Part shown: positions 52,183 to 60,639 of the stretch, in pieces
How positions within the stretch are numbered: the first letter of the stretch is position 1
Layout of the letters: each line of letters begins with the position of its first letter
DNA from: Vibrio intestinalis
GTDB lineage: Bacteria > Pseudomonadota > Gammaproteobacteria > Enterobacterales > Vibrionaceae
Direction: 5' to 3'
NCBI RefSeq assembly: GCF_025195085.2
Contig: NZ_JANAVY020000019.1
Coordinates: forward strand, 1 to 64,000
Length of the DNA: 64,000 nt
Notes under the pieces: model-generated
What the model saw: only the letters and a program-made list of their open reading frames with translations
What the model was told of the DNA's origin: nothing
Databases searched by the model: none
Program-made: the position numbers and the translations under genes

Positions 52183-52683
52183 ATGAGCAATAAAGCGCTT
52201 TTGATCTTTGCTATTACGTCGTTTAGTAGCCTAGCGGCAACTGAACAAGCGAAATTGACCTCTATGGATGCCATTGCTGATGAACAGACATTGGCATGTG
52301 ATTCTGAGTTAAGGACGCTATCGATTGAAAGCTTAAAAAGCAATCCTCATAGGATGCTTGCTTACAATGATAGCGGTAGCGATGTGCATCTCTTTAATGC
52401 ACTAGCAGTGACTCAATACCGAGATAGAAAAAGCCATGTTACTTTTCATGGGGTCAAGAATAGCGAAGGTGGCTGCGATACTTCAGTAACTGAAAGCTAT
52501 GTATTGCAGACTTCATGTGCAGACGCGAGACATGAGGCGTTCAGTAAGTGGGATTTTCAAGGTAAGCTGGATGATAATACCATGGTATTGAAAGCCAAGC
52601 GGGTCGAAGGCAAACAAGCCTTTTTAACCGACCAAAATCCCAATATTTGCTTAGTAACTACGCGGCGCATGGTGCTCAACTAG
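52183..52683 (+). CDS. Unknown periplasmic protein at the end of the cyo operon
   Basis: 166 residues with a short signal peptide (MSNKALLIFAITSFSSLAA). The mature protein has five cysteines (ACDSE, GGCDTS, TSCADA, NICLV) that could form disulfides. No family recognised. It starts 14 bp after the PCuAC gene and is followed by a terminator, so it belongs to the operon and probably acts in copper handling or assembly; that is inference. Confidence 0.7.
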   Translation: MSNKALLIFAITSFSSLAATEQAKLTSMDAIADEQTLACDSELRTLSIESLKSNPHRMLAYNDSGSDVHLFNALAVTQYRDRKSHVTFHGVKNSEGGCDTSVTESYVLQTSCADARHEAFSKWDFQGKLDDNTMVLKAKRVEGKQAFLTDQNPNICLVTTRRMVLN

Positions 52684-52697
52684 ACTCGATAAATGAT

Positions 52698-52731
52698 AAA
52701 ACCCCGATGGAAACATTGGGGTTTTGTTATT
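52698..52731 (+). terminator. Terminator of the cyo operon
   Basis: AAAACCCCGATG / CATTGGGGTTTT, 12 bp with one wobble, GAAA loop, followed by TTTTGTTATTTTT. Confidence 0.92.
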
Positions 52732-53008
52732 TTTACCTCTTCAATTTTAAGCCGTAAATCTCCCCGATATAGGGGTGATTTTGCTTTTCGTTACGACAAA
52801 TTATTGCAATGGAACTGAAAGGCGTTTGCTTGTAACGTGCGCCTGCTTGCTTATGTGTCTAGTGACATCAAGCAAGATGTCAGTATGACGTTGTTGATGA
52901 ACCAACCTACCTAATATTCAGTTAGGTATGAAACCACATGGAAACTGGTGCGGCATTTCAATTTGCAACCCTCTTGCGCGAGCAAATAACGAAAATTGAA
53001 GTACCATA
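52732..53008. other. Intergenic region before the EIIC-EAL gene
   Basis: Contains a perfect 7-bp inverted repeat TGACATC / GATGTCA (52863-52869 and 52876-52882, spacer AAGCAA), a possible operator or leader hairpin. Otherwise nothing recognisable. Confidence 0.35.
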
Positions 53009-55039
53009 ATGAAAATAAAACCACTTTATAGTTTGTTGGCAAATATTTCTGAAAACGCTTATATCAATGGCCTTTGCAATGTATTTGTCATGCTTTTGCC
53101 GGTCAGTTTGTTATCGGCGTTTTGTATGTTAGTTGGAAACGGCTTTCAGCTGCTTGGTTACGATTGGCTCGGGCACAAAATTATCTTCACCAGCACTTTG
53201 GTGTGGAAACTTTTTCCCATTTTGCTGGTGGTCTATTTCTCCCAGTTTTTGGCAGGCTACGAGCGAGTATCTCGGGCGAACGTGATCACTTCGTCGCTGC
53301 TTATCTACGTGATCATTTGTCACGAGTGGGGCATGCTTCAACCGGGAACCGTAGTACCTTCAAACTACCCGTTAGCCGTACTTATTCCGCTGTTTGTTAG
53401 CAAAACGCTGGCGTTACTTACTCGGAAAAAACTGTTCATTGAGTCTGATTTGCCAAATGTGGTCGATCAAACGCTCAACCTAATTGGTTCGACCATCGTT
53501 TTGGTATTTACCTACTCAATGGCCGGTATTTTGCTGAAAAGTGCCGTGGATTGGGGATTTGGAGTAAACTCCCTATTGCCGAGCCTAGACACCTGTTCAC
53601 TTTCTAGTGCGCTGATCTATGAGCTGCTGCGTAACTTGTTTTGGTCGATCGGAATTAACGGCCACATCATACTTTCTCCCTACAAAAGTGAGTTGTATGA
53701 GCTGACGCTACAAAGTTTTGCTATGCATGACGAGCTTGGCACGCCGTTACCGATCATTACTAGCAATTTTTACGACATTTATGCGGGTATCGGCGGCGCA
53801 GGCAATACCTTAAGCTTAGTGCTTTGCATGCTGTTCTTTACTAAGAACAAAGCGTATCGAACCCTTGCTCTAGCAGCACTGACTCTGAGTGTATTTAATA
53901 TCAATGAACCGATTTTGTTCGGGTTGCCGGTGATTTTCAATCCAGTTCTGATCGTGCCGTTTCTTCTGACGCCACTGATTGGTTTGAGCTTGGCTTATTT
54001 TGTGACGGCCAGCGGTTTGGTCGCGCCAGTATCGAGCTTCATCAGTTGGATGACGCCGGTGTTTTTCAGCGGATTTCACGCTACGGGTGGGGATGAATCC
54101 GCCGCGGTGCTGCAATTACTTATCCTGTTGGTTGGCGTTGCTATCTACTATCCGTTTTTCAAACAAATGGACAAAGTCGTGGGGGGCAATGCCATTTTCA
54201 CTAAGGGCTTATCCGATAACTTCTTTGTTTATCCGCAAGTGGCAAAAAGACAAGAAGTGGTAGGTCTATTGCCACAAATGAGTGCGAATTTGTCTGCTCA
54301 GCGTCATATTGCCGAGCTGCAAGCAAGCGGTGAGTTTGTGCTGTTTTATCAGCCTCAAGTGGATATTCGAAGAGGCAAAGTGAGTTCACTAGAAGTGCTT
54401 ATTCGCCACAAGAGTAAAAAAGGCGTGATTACGCCACCGACATTTTTGTCTAGCTTTGCCAAATTAGGTTTAACGTCAGAGATAGACTTATGGGTGGTTA
54501 AGCAAGCGCTGGAAGAAGTGGCGCCTTTAACGGTTAACCCAGACTTTAAAGTGTCGATCAATATTTCTCCTGATACATTTTTGGTGGAAGGCTTTGCCGA
54601 CATCGTAACTAACCTGATTGAGCAAAGCTGCGTGGACTTTTCGCAAGTAGAACTAGAGATTACCGAAGACCTACTGATTCAAGACGAGAAAACCACGGCG
54701 AATGTACTCGCTCAATTGCAGCAGTTGGGGATCAGTATCGCTTTAGATGACTTTGGCTCAGGTTACTCATCGATTGGTTACTTGAGTAGTTACGAGTTTG
54801 ATAAAGTAAAAATAGATCGCTCGTTAGTGCTGAATCTGAAGAATAAAAATGGCCGCGAGATGTTTAGCCTCACCAGTCAATTAGTGCGTGTGACAGGGGC
54901 TGAGATCGTAGTCGAAGGTGTTGAACATGAAGACGAAATGATGTTTATGCGCGAGCAAAACATTGAGCTGATTCAAGGCTACTACTTCTATAAGCCGATG
55001 CCATTAAGTGAAGTTGTTGAGCGACAACTATTTCGCTAA
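53009..55039 (+). CDS. PTS EIIC-like membrane domain fused to EAL domain
   Basis: 676 residues. Residues about 10-395 are a multi-helix domain like the EIIC of lactose/cellobiose PTS permeases, with NEPILFGLPVIFNPVLIVPF, the strongest EIIC signature. Residues about 430-676 are an EAL domain: LEVLIRHK (EAL position), VELEITEDLL, and DDFGSGYSSIGYL. The Glu, Glu and Asp-Asp needed for c-di-GMP phosphodiesterase activity are present. No EIIA or EIIB domain or gene is attached, so the EIIC part is more likely a sugar sensor than a transporter. No strong RBS is visible. Single gene. Confidence 0.88.
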   Translation: MKIKPLYSLLANISENAYINGLCNVFVMLLPVSLLSAFCMLVGNGFQLLGYDWLGHKIIFTSTLVWKLFPILLVVYFSQFLAGYERVSRANVITSSLLIYVIICHEWGMLQPGTVVPSNYPLAVLIPLFVSKTLALLTRKKLFIESDLPNVVDQTLNLIGSTIVLVFTYSMAGILLKSAVDWGFGVNSLLPSLDTCSLSSALIYELLRNLFWSIGINGHIILSPYKSELYELTLQSFAMHDELGTPLPIITSNFYDIYAGIGGAGNTLSLVLCMLFFTKNKAYRTLALAALTLSVFNINEPILFGLPVIFNPVLIVPFLLTPLIGLSLAYFVTASGLVAPVSSFISWMTPVFFSGFHATGGDESAAVLQLLILLVGVAIYYPFFKQMDKVVGGNAIFTKGLSDNFFVYPQVAKRQEVVGLLPQMSANLSAQRHIAELQASGEFVLFYQPQVDIRRGKVSSLEVLIRHKSKKGVITPPTFLSSFAKLGLTSEIDLWVVKQALEEVAPLTVNPDFKVSINISPDTFLVEGFADIVTNLIEQSCVDFSQVELEITEDLLIQDEKTTANVLAQLQQLGISIALDDFGSGYSSIGYLSSYEFDKVKIDRSLVLNLKNKNGREMFSLTSQLVRVTGAEIVVEGVEHEDEMMFMREQNIELIQGYYFYKPMPLSEVVERQLFR

Positions 55040-55064
55040 TTAATATCCATACGCTTTAAAGATA

Positions 55065-55095
55065 AAACGCCACTCTGAAAGGAGTGGCGTTTCTA
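55065..55095. terminator. Terminator of the EIIC-EAL gene
   Basis: AAACGCCACTC / GAGTGGCGTTT, perfect 11 bp, loop TGAAAG. The right arm is part of a tandem duplication that supplies spare copies. Confidence 0.8.
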
Positions 55096-55130
55096 TTACG
55101 GGGAGTGGCGTTTCTATTACGGGGAGTGGC
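55081..55130. repeat. 21-bp tandem repeat, 2.4 copies
   Basis: The unit GGAGTGGCGTTTCTATTACG plus G repeats exactly at 55081-55101 and 55102-55122 with 8 bases of a third copy. It duplicates the right arm of the terminator hairpin, consistent with slippage. Confidence 0.9.
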
Positions 55131-55143
55131 AAAGGCTAAATAA

Positions 55144-56775
55144 TTAAACCTTAAATGCAGCGACCAGTTCATCTAGATGCTGACATTGGTCAGATAGGCT
55201 GACACATGCGTTGTCAGCGCTTGCGACCATCTCAACCATTTGTTGACTGTTGTCCGCTATCTTATGAATGTTCATATTGAGCTCATTCGCGACATTGGCT
55301 TGCTCAGTGGCTGCAATTGCGATCTGAGTGTTCATATCGTTAACGTTTTCAATAGAAGCACGGATGGTATTAAGTGACGTAGACGCCTCTTGCGCGGAAG
55401 TGATGGTTTCACCCGTATTTTGTTGTCCTGAATCCATGACGGATACCGCGCGTTTTGAACCTTCTTGCAGGCGTTCAATCATGTTTTGAATTTCACCTGT
55501 GCTTTGCTGAGTTCGGCTAGCCAATGAACGAACTTCGTCTGCCACTACGGCAAAGCCGCGGCCTTGTTCGCCAGCACGTGCTGCTTCAATAGCTGCGTTC
55601 AGTGCCAGTAGGTTGGTTTGCTCAGCAATATCACGAATCACATCAAGCACGGTAGCGATGTTGCCTACGTCAGTGTAGAGGGTATGAATGACGTCACTAG
55701 CGTTGCGCACATCTTCTGAAAGCGATTCAATCGATACCACGGTAGCACTCAAGGTCTGGTTGGTCGTTTCTGCCTCTGAGTTGGCGGTGCGGCTAGAATC
55801 GGCGGCTACAATGGCATGGTCGCTGACACTTTCAGTGGTGGAAAGCATTTGCGATACAGCCGTCGCTACGGTCTCACTCTCTTGTTGCTGATTACTACTA
55901 AAGTTGGCCAAGCCTTGAGTAATGGATTTGATGTTCTCCATCTCGGCTCGAACCGCGTTAGAAGAGATGATCACTTGCTCGACCGTGCCATGAATTCGAG
56001 AGACAAACTGGTTAAAGGAATTGGCTAATCTGCCCAATTCATCTTTGCTATCAATGCTAATTCGCTGAGCAAGATCGGCTTCACCTTGCGCGATGTCCGC
56101 CATGGCGTTTTCGATATTTTTAATCGGTTTAACCACAAAGCGGTTATTCATCCAGAATGCGATAATTGCGACAAACAGGGCAAACGCAGCACTGATTTGA
56201 ATCGCAATGTTTGAGCGAGAGATGGACGCATTGATTTCATCAACCAGAGTAATTTTCTCTGCCTCAATTTCATCTTGTATCACGCCTAGGCTTTCTCTTA
56301 TCACTTCAAATTGCTTTTCTAGTGATTCACTGTGTTTGAGATAGTAAGCGTGCGCGTTACTTGGGTCATCAAACATAGGCTTAAAGCGCTCAAGCCATAT
56401 TTCAGCAGTGGAGACCATCATTTCATAGTGCATTATGGTGTCATTGCTCAGTAGCCCATTATCATACAGAGGCTGAAGCGACTGCATGCGTGGGACGGCT
56501 TTCTTTGCATTGTCGTAATATTCTTCAGTGTGATATGCGATGCTTTCTTCGCTTTTCGCTTGGTAAATATTCATACTAGCGACCATCACTTGGTAAAGAT
56601 CTCGATAAGCATCTTCCAGTTCGATGAAAGCGGGTTGAATGTGCGAGTTCAACTGAAGGTTAAGAGTCTTTTGTTGATGCGCTTGATACATGGAGAAAAG
56701 CGTGGAAAACAAAAGGGTAAGAAATACTGCAATCAGCGGGATGCTGACTTTATAAGAAATAGGAAGGTTCTTCAT
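55144..56775 (-). CDS. Methyl-accepting chemotaxis protein
   Basis: 543 residues. Membrane helix 1 (about 9-29), a helical periplasmic sensor domain, helix 2 (about 188-207), HAMP (about 208-262), and the signalling hairpin whose tip reads EQTNLLALNAAIEAARAGEQ. The sensor is a four-helix-bundle type with unknown ligand. It signals to CheA through CheW/CheV in a chemoreceptor array. No pentapeptide for CheR docking is at the C-terminus (ends LVAAFKV). Single gene. Confidence 0.93.
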   Translation of the reverse strand: MKNLPISYKVSIPLIAVFLTLLFSTLFSMYQAHQQKTLNLQLNSHIQPAFIELEDAYRDLYQVMVASMNIYQAKSEESIAYHTEEYYDNAKKAVPRMQSLQPLYDNGLLSNDTIMHYEMMVSTAEIWLERFKPMFDDPSNAHAYYLKHSESLEKQFEVIRESLGVIQDEIEAEKITLVDEINASISRSNIAIQISAAFALFVAIIAFWMNNRFVVKPIKNIENAMADIAQGEADLAQRISIDSKDELGRLANSFNQFVSRIHGTVEQVIISSNAVRAEMENIKSITQGLANFSSNQQQESETVATAVSQMLSTTESVSDHAIVAADSSRTANSEAETTNQTLSATVVSIESLSEDVRNASDVIHTLYTDVGNIATVLDVIRDIAEQTNLLALNAAIEAARAGEQGRGFAVVADEVRSLASRTQQSTGEIQNMIERLQEGSKRAVSVMDSGQQNTGETITSAQEASTSLNTIRASIENVNDMNTQIAIAATEQANVANELNMNIHKIADNSQQMVEMVASADNACVSLSDQCQHLDELVAAFKV

Positions 56776-56947
56776 ACCTGCGGCCTTGTCATGTAATGAA
56801 AGTACACTAACCTACTGTTGTACATTAGGTTTCATATGTGGCGCTATGGCTTTTCATTAATACATTAGTAAGATGAGAGTGAGATCAACTCATTTGAAAG
56901 TTTATTTGGGCAGTAGTGGATAAAAGGCAGCACTTAAACTTTTAGGC

Positions 56948-56974
56948 AAAAAAATACCCCACGTGGCGGCGGGG
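56948..56974 (-). terminator. Minus-strand terminator without an obvious large gene
   Basis: On the minus strand CCCCGC / GTGGGG (one G-U pair, loop CGCCAC) is followed by TATTTTTTT. It lies about 90 bases past the 57-residue frame at 57062-57235, so it may end that transcript or a small RNA. Confidence 0.65.
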
Positions 56975-57061
56975 CAAAGGTTGTTGTGTTTGTTCAGTAT
57001 AGCCTTGACGTTGTTAACGAATGCAAAGAGTACGTTAGCTACGTTAAACAATAGAAATAGA

Positions 57062-57235
57062 TCATAGCCGCTTCCAGTTTTTATATGCATTTTGTTGCTT
57101 TTGCGTTTTGTAGTGTGACTTCGCTTCAATAAATAGGTCTTTAATCTCATTAACGAGACGAATATGAAAAACGTTTACGTGATTAAAAGCTGAGCGCTTG
57201 ATCGTTTGCGTCAAAATATGTGATGAAGTTCTCAT
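57062..57235 (-). CDS. Possible 57-residue basic protein
   Basis: Begins MRTSSHILTQTIKRSAFNHV and ends AYKNWKRL; rich in Lys, His and Gln with an amphipathic middle (HIRLVNEIKDLFIEAKSHYK). A terminator follows it on the same strand. Against it: the start codon lies inside the nupC CRP-like site, the RBS (GGGAAG, 14 bases off) is distant, and other frames overlap. No family recognised. Confidence 0.35.
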   Translation of the reverse strand: MRTSSHILTQTIKRSAFNHVNVFHIRLVNEIKDLFIEAKSHYKTQKQQNAYKNWKRL

Positions 57236-57238
57236 ATT
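57215..57238 (+). promoter_or_regulatory. CRP-like operator upstream of nupC
   Basis: AATATGTGA, 6 bases, TCTCATATT: a near-perfect palindrome with the CRP core TGTGA-N6-TCtCA. A TATACT box follows at 57245-57250. CRP (with CytR) control of nucleoside transporters is known in enterobacteria and V. cholerae. Confidence 0.65.
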
Positions 57239-57258
57239 GTTCGTTATACTTCCCGCCC

Positions 57259-57362
57259 GGTTATGAGCATCAGCTCAACCAATACAAGCCGTCACACGGA
57301 ATGGTGAATGACCCCACGGACCGGACCAGCTACCAATTCAATGCTTGTAAAGGTGATCTAAA
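57259..57362 (+). promoter_or_regulatory. Structured 5' leader of nupC, riboswitch-like
   Basis: About 100 bases before the GTG. A first hairpin, GGTT-(AT)-GAGC / GCTC-AACC with loop ATCA, covers 57259-57280. A second closing stem ACAAGC (57284-57289) / GCTTGT (57343-57348) encloses 53 bases with further short pairings (CCG/CGG, TGGT/ACCA). The stem ends one base before the AAAGGTGAT ribosome-binding region. This layout suits translational control by a ligand or RNA. I do not recognise a known riboswitch class. Confidence 0.45.
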
Positions 57363-58571
57363 GTGAATGTATTATTTGGTTTAATCGGAGTCCTCGCCCT
57401 GATCGGGTGCGCGTTACTGTTGTCGGAAAGTCGTAAGGCGATCAATTGGAAAACAGTCTCTCGCGCGTTGATGCTTCAAGTCGGTTTTGCTGCCTTGGTT
57501 CTCTATTTCCCTCTTGGCCAAGCCGCGTTAACCAGTTTGAGTAGTGGCGTTTCGAGCCTGTTGGGCTTTGCTGATGAAGGTATTAAATTCCTGTTTGGCG
57601 ATTTAGCAAGTACTGGTTTTATTTTTGCTGTTCGCGTCCTCCCTATCATTATCTTCTTCTCTGCTGTTATTTCTGCCCTCTATTACTTAGGTATCATGCA
57701 AAAAGTCATCCAATTCATTGGTGGCGGTATTCAAAAATTCTTAGGCACTAGTAAAGCTGAATCTCTCGTTGCAACCGGCAACATCTTCCTCTCTCAGGGT
57801 GAATCTCCTCTTCTTGTTCGTCCTTTCCTATCTCGAATGACTCGTTCTGAACTGTTTGCTGTTATGGCTGGTGGTATGGCATCGGTTGCAGGCAGTGTGC
57901 TAGGTGGTTACGCAGGTCTAGGTGTTGAGCTTAAATACCTGATTGCGGCAAGCTTTATGGCTGCACCGGGAAGTTTGATGATGGCGAAAATCATCGTTCC
58001 AGAGCGCGATACACCAATCGATCAATCTGATATTGAGATGGACAAAGCGCAAGACAGCAACGTAATTGATGCGTTGGCGAGTGGCGCAATGAGCGGTATG
58101 AAAGTAGCGGTAGCGGTGGGTACTATGCTTATCGCGTTTGTCTCAGTGATTGCGATGGTGAACACTGGCCTTGAAAGTGCGGGCGGTGTATTCGGCTTTG
58201 CAGGCGTAACGCTACAAAGCCTATTTGGTTACCTGTTTGCTCCTCTAGCATGGCTAATTGGCGTACCAAGCAACGAAATTTTGATGGCGGGTTCGTACAT
58301 TGGCCAAAAAGTGGTAATGAACGAGTTTGTGGCATTCATCGATTTTGTTGAGCACAAAGCGCTCTTGTCTGAGCATACTCAAGTGATTGTAACTTTTGCA
58401 CTGTGTGGTTTTGCCAACATCGGTTCTATCGCGATTCAGCTAGGTTCAATTGGCGTTATCGCTCCGGATCGCCGTTCAGAAGTCGCCAACTTAGGTCTAA
58501 AAGCTGTGGCTGCAGGTACACTTGCTAACCTAATGAGTGCTTGTTTAGCGGGTATCTTTATTCTGCTATAG
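57363..58571 (+). CDS. nupC: Concentrative nucleoside transporter NupC
   Basis: 402 residues from a GTG start with AAAGGTGAT upstream. Eight or more helices; family motifs include GESPLLVRPFLSRMTRSELFA and GVPSNEILMAGSYIGQKVVMNEF-like sequence, and FALCGFANIGSIAIQLG. It imports nucleosides with protons or sodium across the inner membrane. Single gene with terminator. Confidence 0.95.
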   Translation: MNVLFGLIGVLALIGCALLLSESRKAINWKTVSRALMLQVGFAALVLYFPLGQAALTSLSSGVSSLLGFADEGIKFLFGDLASTGFIFAVRVLPIIIFFSAVISALYYLGIMQKVIQFIGGGIQKFLGTSKAESLVATGNIFLSQGESPLLVRPFLSRMTRSELFAVMAGGMASVAGSVLGGYAGLGVELKYLIAASFMAAPGSLMMAKIIVPERDTPIDQSDIEMDKAQDSNVIDALASGAMSGMKVAVAVGTMLIAFVSVIAMVNTGLESAGGVFGFAGVTLQSLFGYLFAPLAWLIGVPSNEILMAGSYIGQKVVMNEFVAFIDFVEHKALLSEHTQVIVTFALCGFANIGSIAIQLGSIGVIAPDRRSEVANLGLKAVAAGTLANLMSACLAGIFILL

Positions 58572-58592
58572 AGATTACGCTTTTCTATTCTT

Positions 58593-58623
58593 AACGCCTC
58601 GCTTATGCGGGGCGTTTTTTTGT
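58593..58623 (+). terminator. Terminator of nupC
   Basis: AACGCCTCGC / GCGGGGCGTT, 10 bp with one wobble, loop TTAT, then seven U. Confidence 0.92.
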
Positions 58624-58762
58624 CTGCAGTGAGTATTGATTTATAAATGTGGTTAAATTTTATTCGCAAATGAAGCGGATTGGCTAAAAACTGATTTATA
58701 GCAAAAACCAAACAATATGAAAGCGTACTATTAGGTCGAAGAATTTAAATGAGAACGTTTTT

Positions 58763-59992
58763 ATGAATGAATTAGTTGCTCGCTTTATCCGTTATGTCAC
58801 GTTTGACACTCAGTCGAACCCAGCGAATCCTCAGTGCCCAAGTTCACCGGGCCAGTTTACTTTTGCCGAGAGTCTTAAAGAAGAACTTATCGAACTTGGC
58901 CTAAGTGATGTTTCATTGGATGACAACGGATACATTATGGCGCGTCTTCCAAGCAACGTGGATTACCCAGTGCCATCAATTGGCTTTATTGCTCATATGG
59001 ATACGGCACCAGATGCTTCTGGTAAAGATGTTAAACCGCAAATCGTCGAAGATTACCAAGGTGGAGATATCGCTTTGGGCAAAGGTGATGAAGTGCTATC
59101 GCCGATTCAATACCCAGACTTGCACAAACTGCATGGTCACAATTTGATCACGACAGATGGCACAACCCTTCTCGGCGCGGATAACAAAGCGGGTATCGCA
59201 GAAATTATCACCGCAATGGCTGAGCTGATCGCCAACCCAGAGATCCCACACGGTGATATTTGCGTTGGCTTTACGCCTGATGAAGAGATCGGCCGTGGCG
59301 CGAACTTGTTTAACGTAGAGAAGTTTGGGGCGGAATGGGCATACACTATCGATGGTGGTCCTGTTGGCGAGCTTGAATACGAAAACTTCAATGCGACCAG
59401 TGCCGATGTGATCGTACATGGAGTGAATGTTCACCCGGGTACAGCGAAAGATAAAATGGTGAATGCCATGAATATCGCCGCTCGTTTCCAAATGATGATG
59501 CCAAGTGAACAAACACCTGAGTGTACAGAAGGTTACGAAGGCTTCTTCCACCTTAAATCAGCCGAAATGGCAGTAGCGCGTTGTGAGCTAGGTTACATCG
59601 TTCGTGATTTTGACCGTGCAGGCTTAGAAGAGCGCAAAGCGCTGATGCAGAGCAAGGTAGACCAACTGAATGCTGAGCTGACTAAAGGTCGTGTCGAGCT
59701 GAAAATGCAAGACATGTACTTCAATATGAAAGAGATGGTAGAGCCTCATCCACATATTATTGAGCTAGCAAAACAAGCAATGATGGAGTGCGATATTCAG
59801 CCGGATATCAAACCAATCCGTGGTGGTACTGATGGTGCACGTTTGTCATTTATGGGCTTGCCTTGTCCTAATATCTTTACAGGCGGTTACAACTTCCACG
59901 GCATTCACGAGTTCATTACCATTGAAGGTATGGAACAAGCGGTGAACGTAATTGTGAAGTTGTCAGAAAAAACAGCACTAAATTACCGATAA
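58763..59992 (+). CDS. pepT: Peptidase T (tripeptidase)
   Basis: 409 residues, M20 family. Zinc-site motifs are seen: GFIAHMDTAPD (about 74-84), TTLLGADNKAGIAEI, FTPDEEIGRGA and the later FTGGYNFHGIHEF. It releases the N-terminal residue from tripeptides in the cytoplasm. The start is a clear ATG although the upstream box (GAGAACG) is modest. Length equals the E. coli enzyme (408). Confidence 0.96.
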   Translation: MNELVARFIRYVTFDTQSNPANPQCPSSPGQFTFAESLKEELIELGLSDVSLDDNGYIMARLPSNVDYPVPSIGFIAHMDTAPDASGKDVKPQIVEDYQGGDIALGKGDEVLSPIQYPDLHKLHGHNLITTDGTTLLGADNKAGIAEIITAMAELIANPEIPHGDICVGFTPDEEIGRGANLFNVEKFGAEWAYTIDGGPVGELEYENFNATSADVIVHGVNVHPGTAKDKMVNAMNIAARFQMMMPSEQTPECTEGYEGFFHLKSAEMAVARCELGYIVRDFDRAGLEERKALMQSKVDQLNAELTKGRVELKMQDMYFNMKEMVEPHPHIIELAKQAMMECDIQPDIKPIRGGTDGARLSFMGLPCPNIFTGGYNFHGIHEFITIEGMEQAVNVIVKLSEKTALNYR

Positions 59993-60044
59993 TCCTCTGA
60001 TTGCTCTACGATTGAGAGAGTCATCTCATTCAAGGAGCGAAGGA

Positions 60045-60512
60045 ATGAAAACGCTACTGCTTATTTGTTCCCATCTTATGTTTATCGTGGTGGGCTTTGC
60101 GCTCGGTATTTACGCATTGCCCATCTTAACCCAACCTCAATCCCCTTCGATGCAAGCGGTAGAGCAGGTGTCAAAACACGCTCAGTTTTCCGCAACATTT
60201 CAAAAAGATCGTCAAGACAGCGACTTCCTTCATTGGGGGGAGGGCTCGGTTTCGATTAGTGACTCTCAAATCGCATTTGTCGGTGAGATGGCTCCTGGGC
60301 CTGACTACAAACTTTACCTATCTCCCGTCTTTATCGAGACTGAACAGGCGTTTAATCAGCACAAACCTTCTATGGTACAAGTGGGTGATATCAAAACCTT
60401 TGATCGCTTTAGTGTTGAACTGCCGCAAGGCGTTGATGTGGTTAATTACAACACGGTGATCGTGTGGTGTGAAAGCTTTGGTCAGTTTATTACCTCGGCG
60501 AGATACAATTAA
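60045..60512 (+). CDS. DM13 domain membrane-anchored protein
   Basis: 155 residues from MKTLLLICSHLMF, with AAGGAGCGAAGGA before the ATG; 11 extra codons upstream are rejected. N-terminal membrane anchor, then a DM13 domain in the periplasm: GPDYKLYLSPVFIET, VNYNTVIVWCESFGQFITSA with the conserved Cys. DM13 domains are proposed to act in electron transfer. It lies 52 bp after pepT, possibly co-transcribed. Confidence 0.8.
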   Translation: MKTLLLICSHLMFIVVGFALGIYALPILTQPQSPSMQAVEQVSKHAQFSATFQKDRQDSDFLHWGEGSVSISDSQIAFVGEMAPGPDYKLYLSPVFIETEQAFNQHKPSMVQVGDIKTFDRFSVELPQGVDVVNYNTVIVWCESFGQFITSARYN

Positions 60513-60639
60513 TTTATAAGATTTGGCCTCAGCGCTGGATATTTCGAGCAGAATGTGGGAGTTTGGTCGAAATCATGGCTGCGCTTGAACGCAGTTAATG
60601 ACTGATGACTCAAGATAACAAATATTACAGGAGTAGAGC

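Noticed and set aside
56902..57150. 82-codon frame on the minus strand
   Set aside because: It reads through the intrinsic terminator at 56948-56974 and overlaps a better small frame at 57062-57235.
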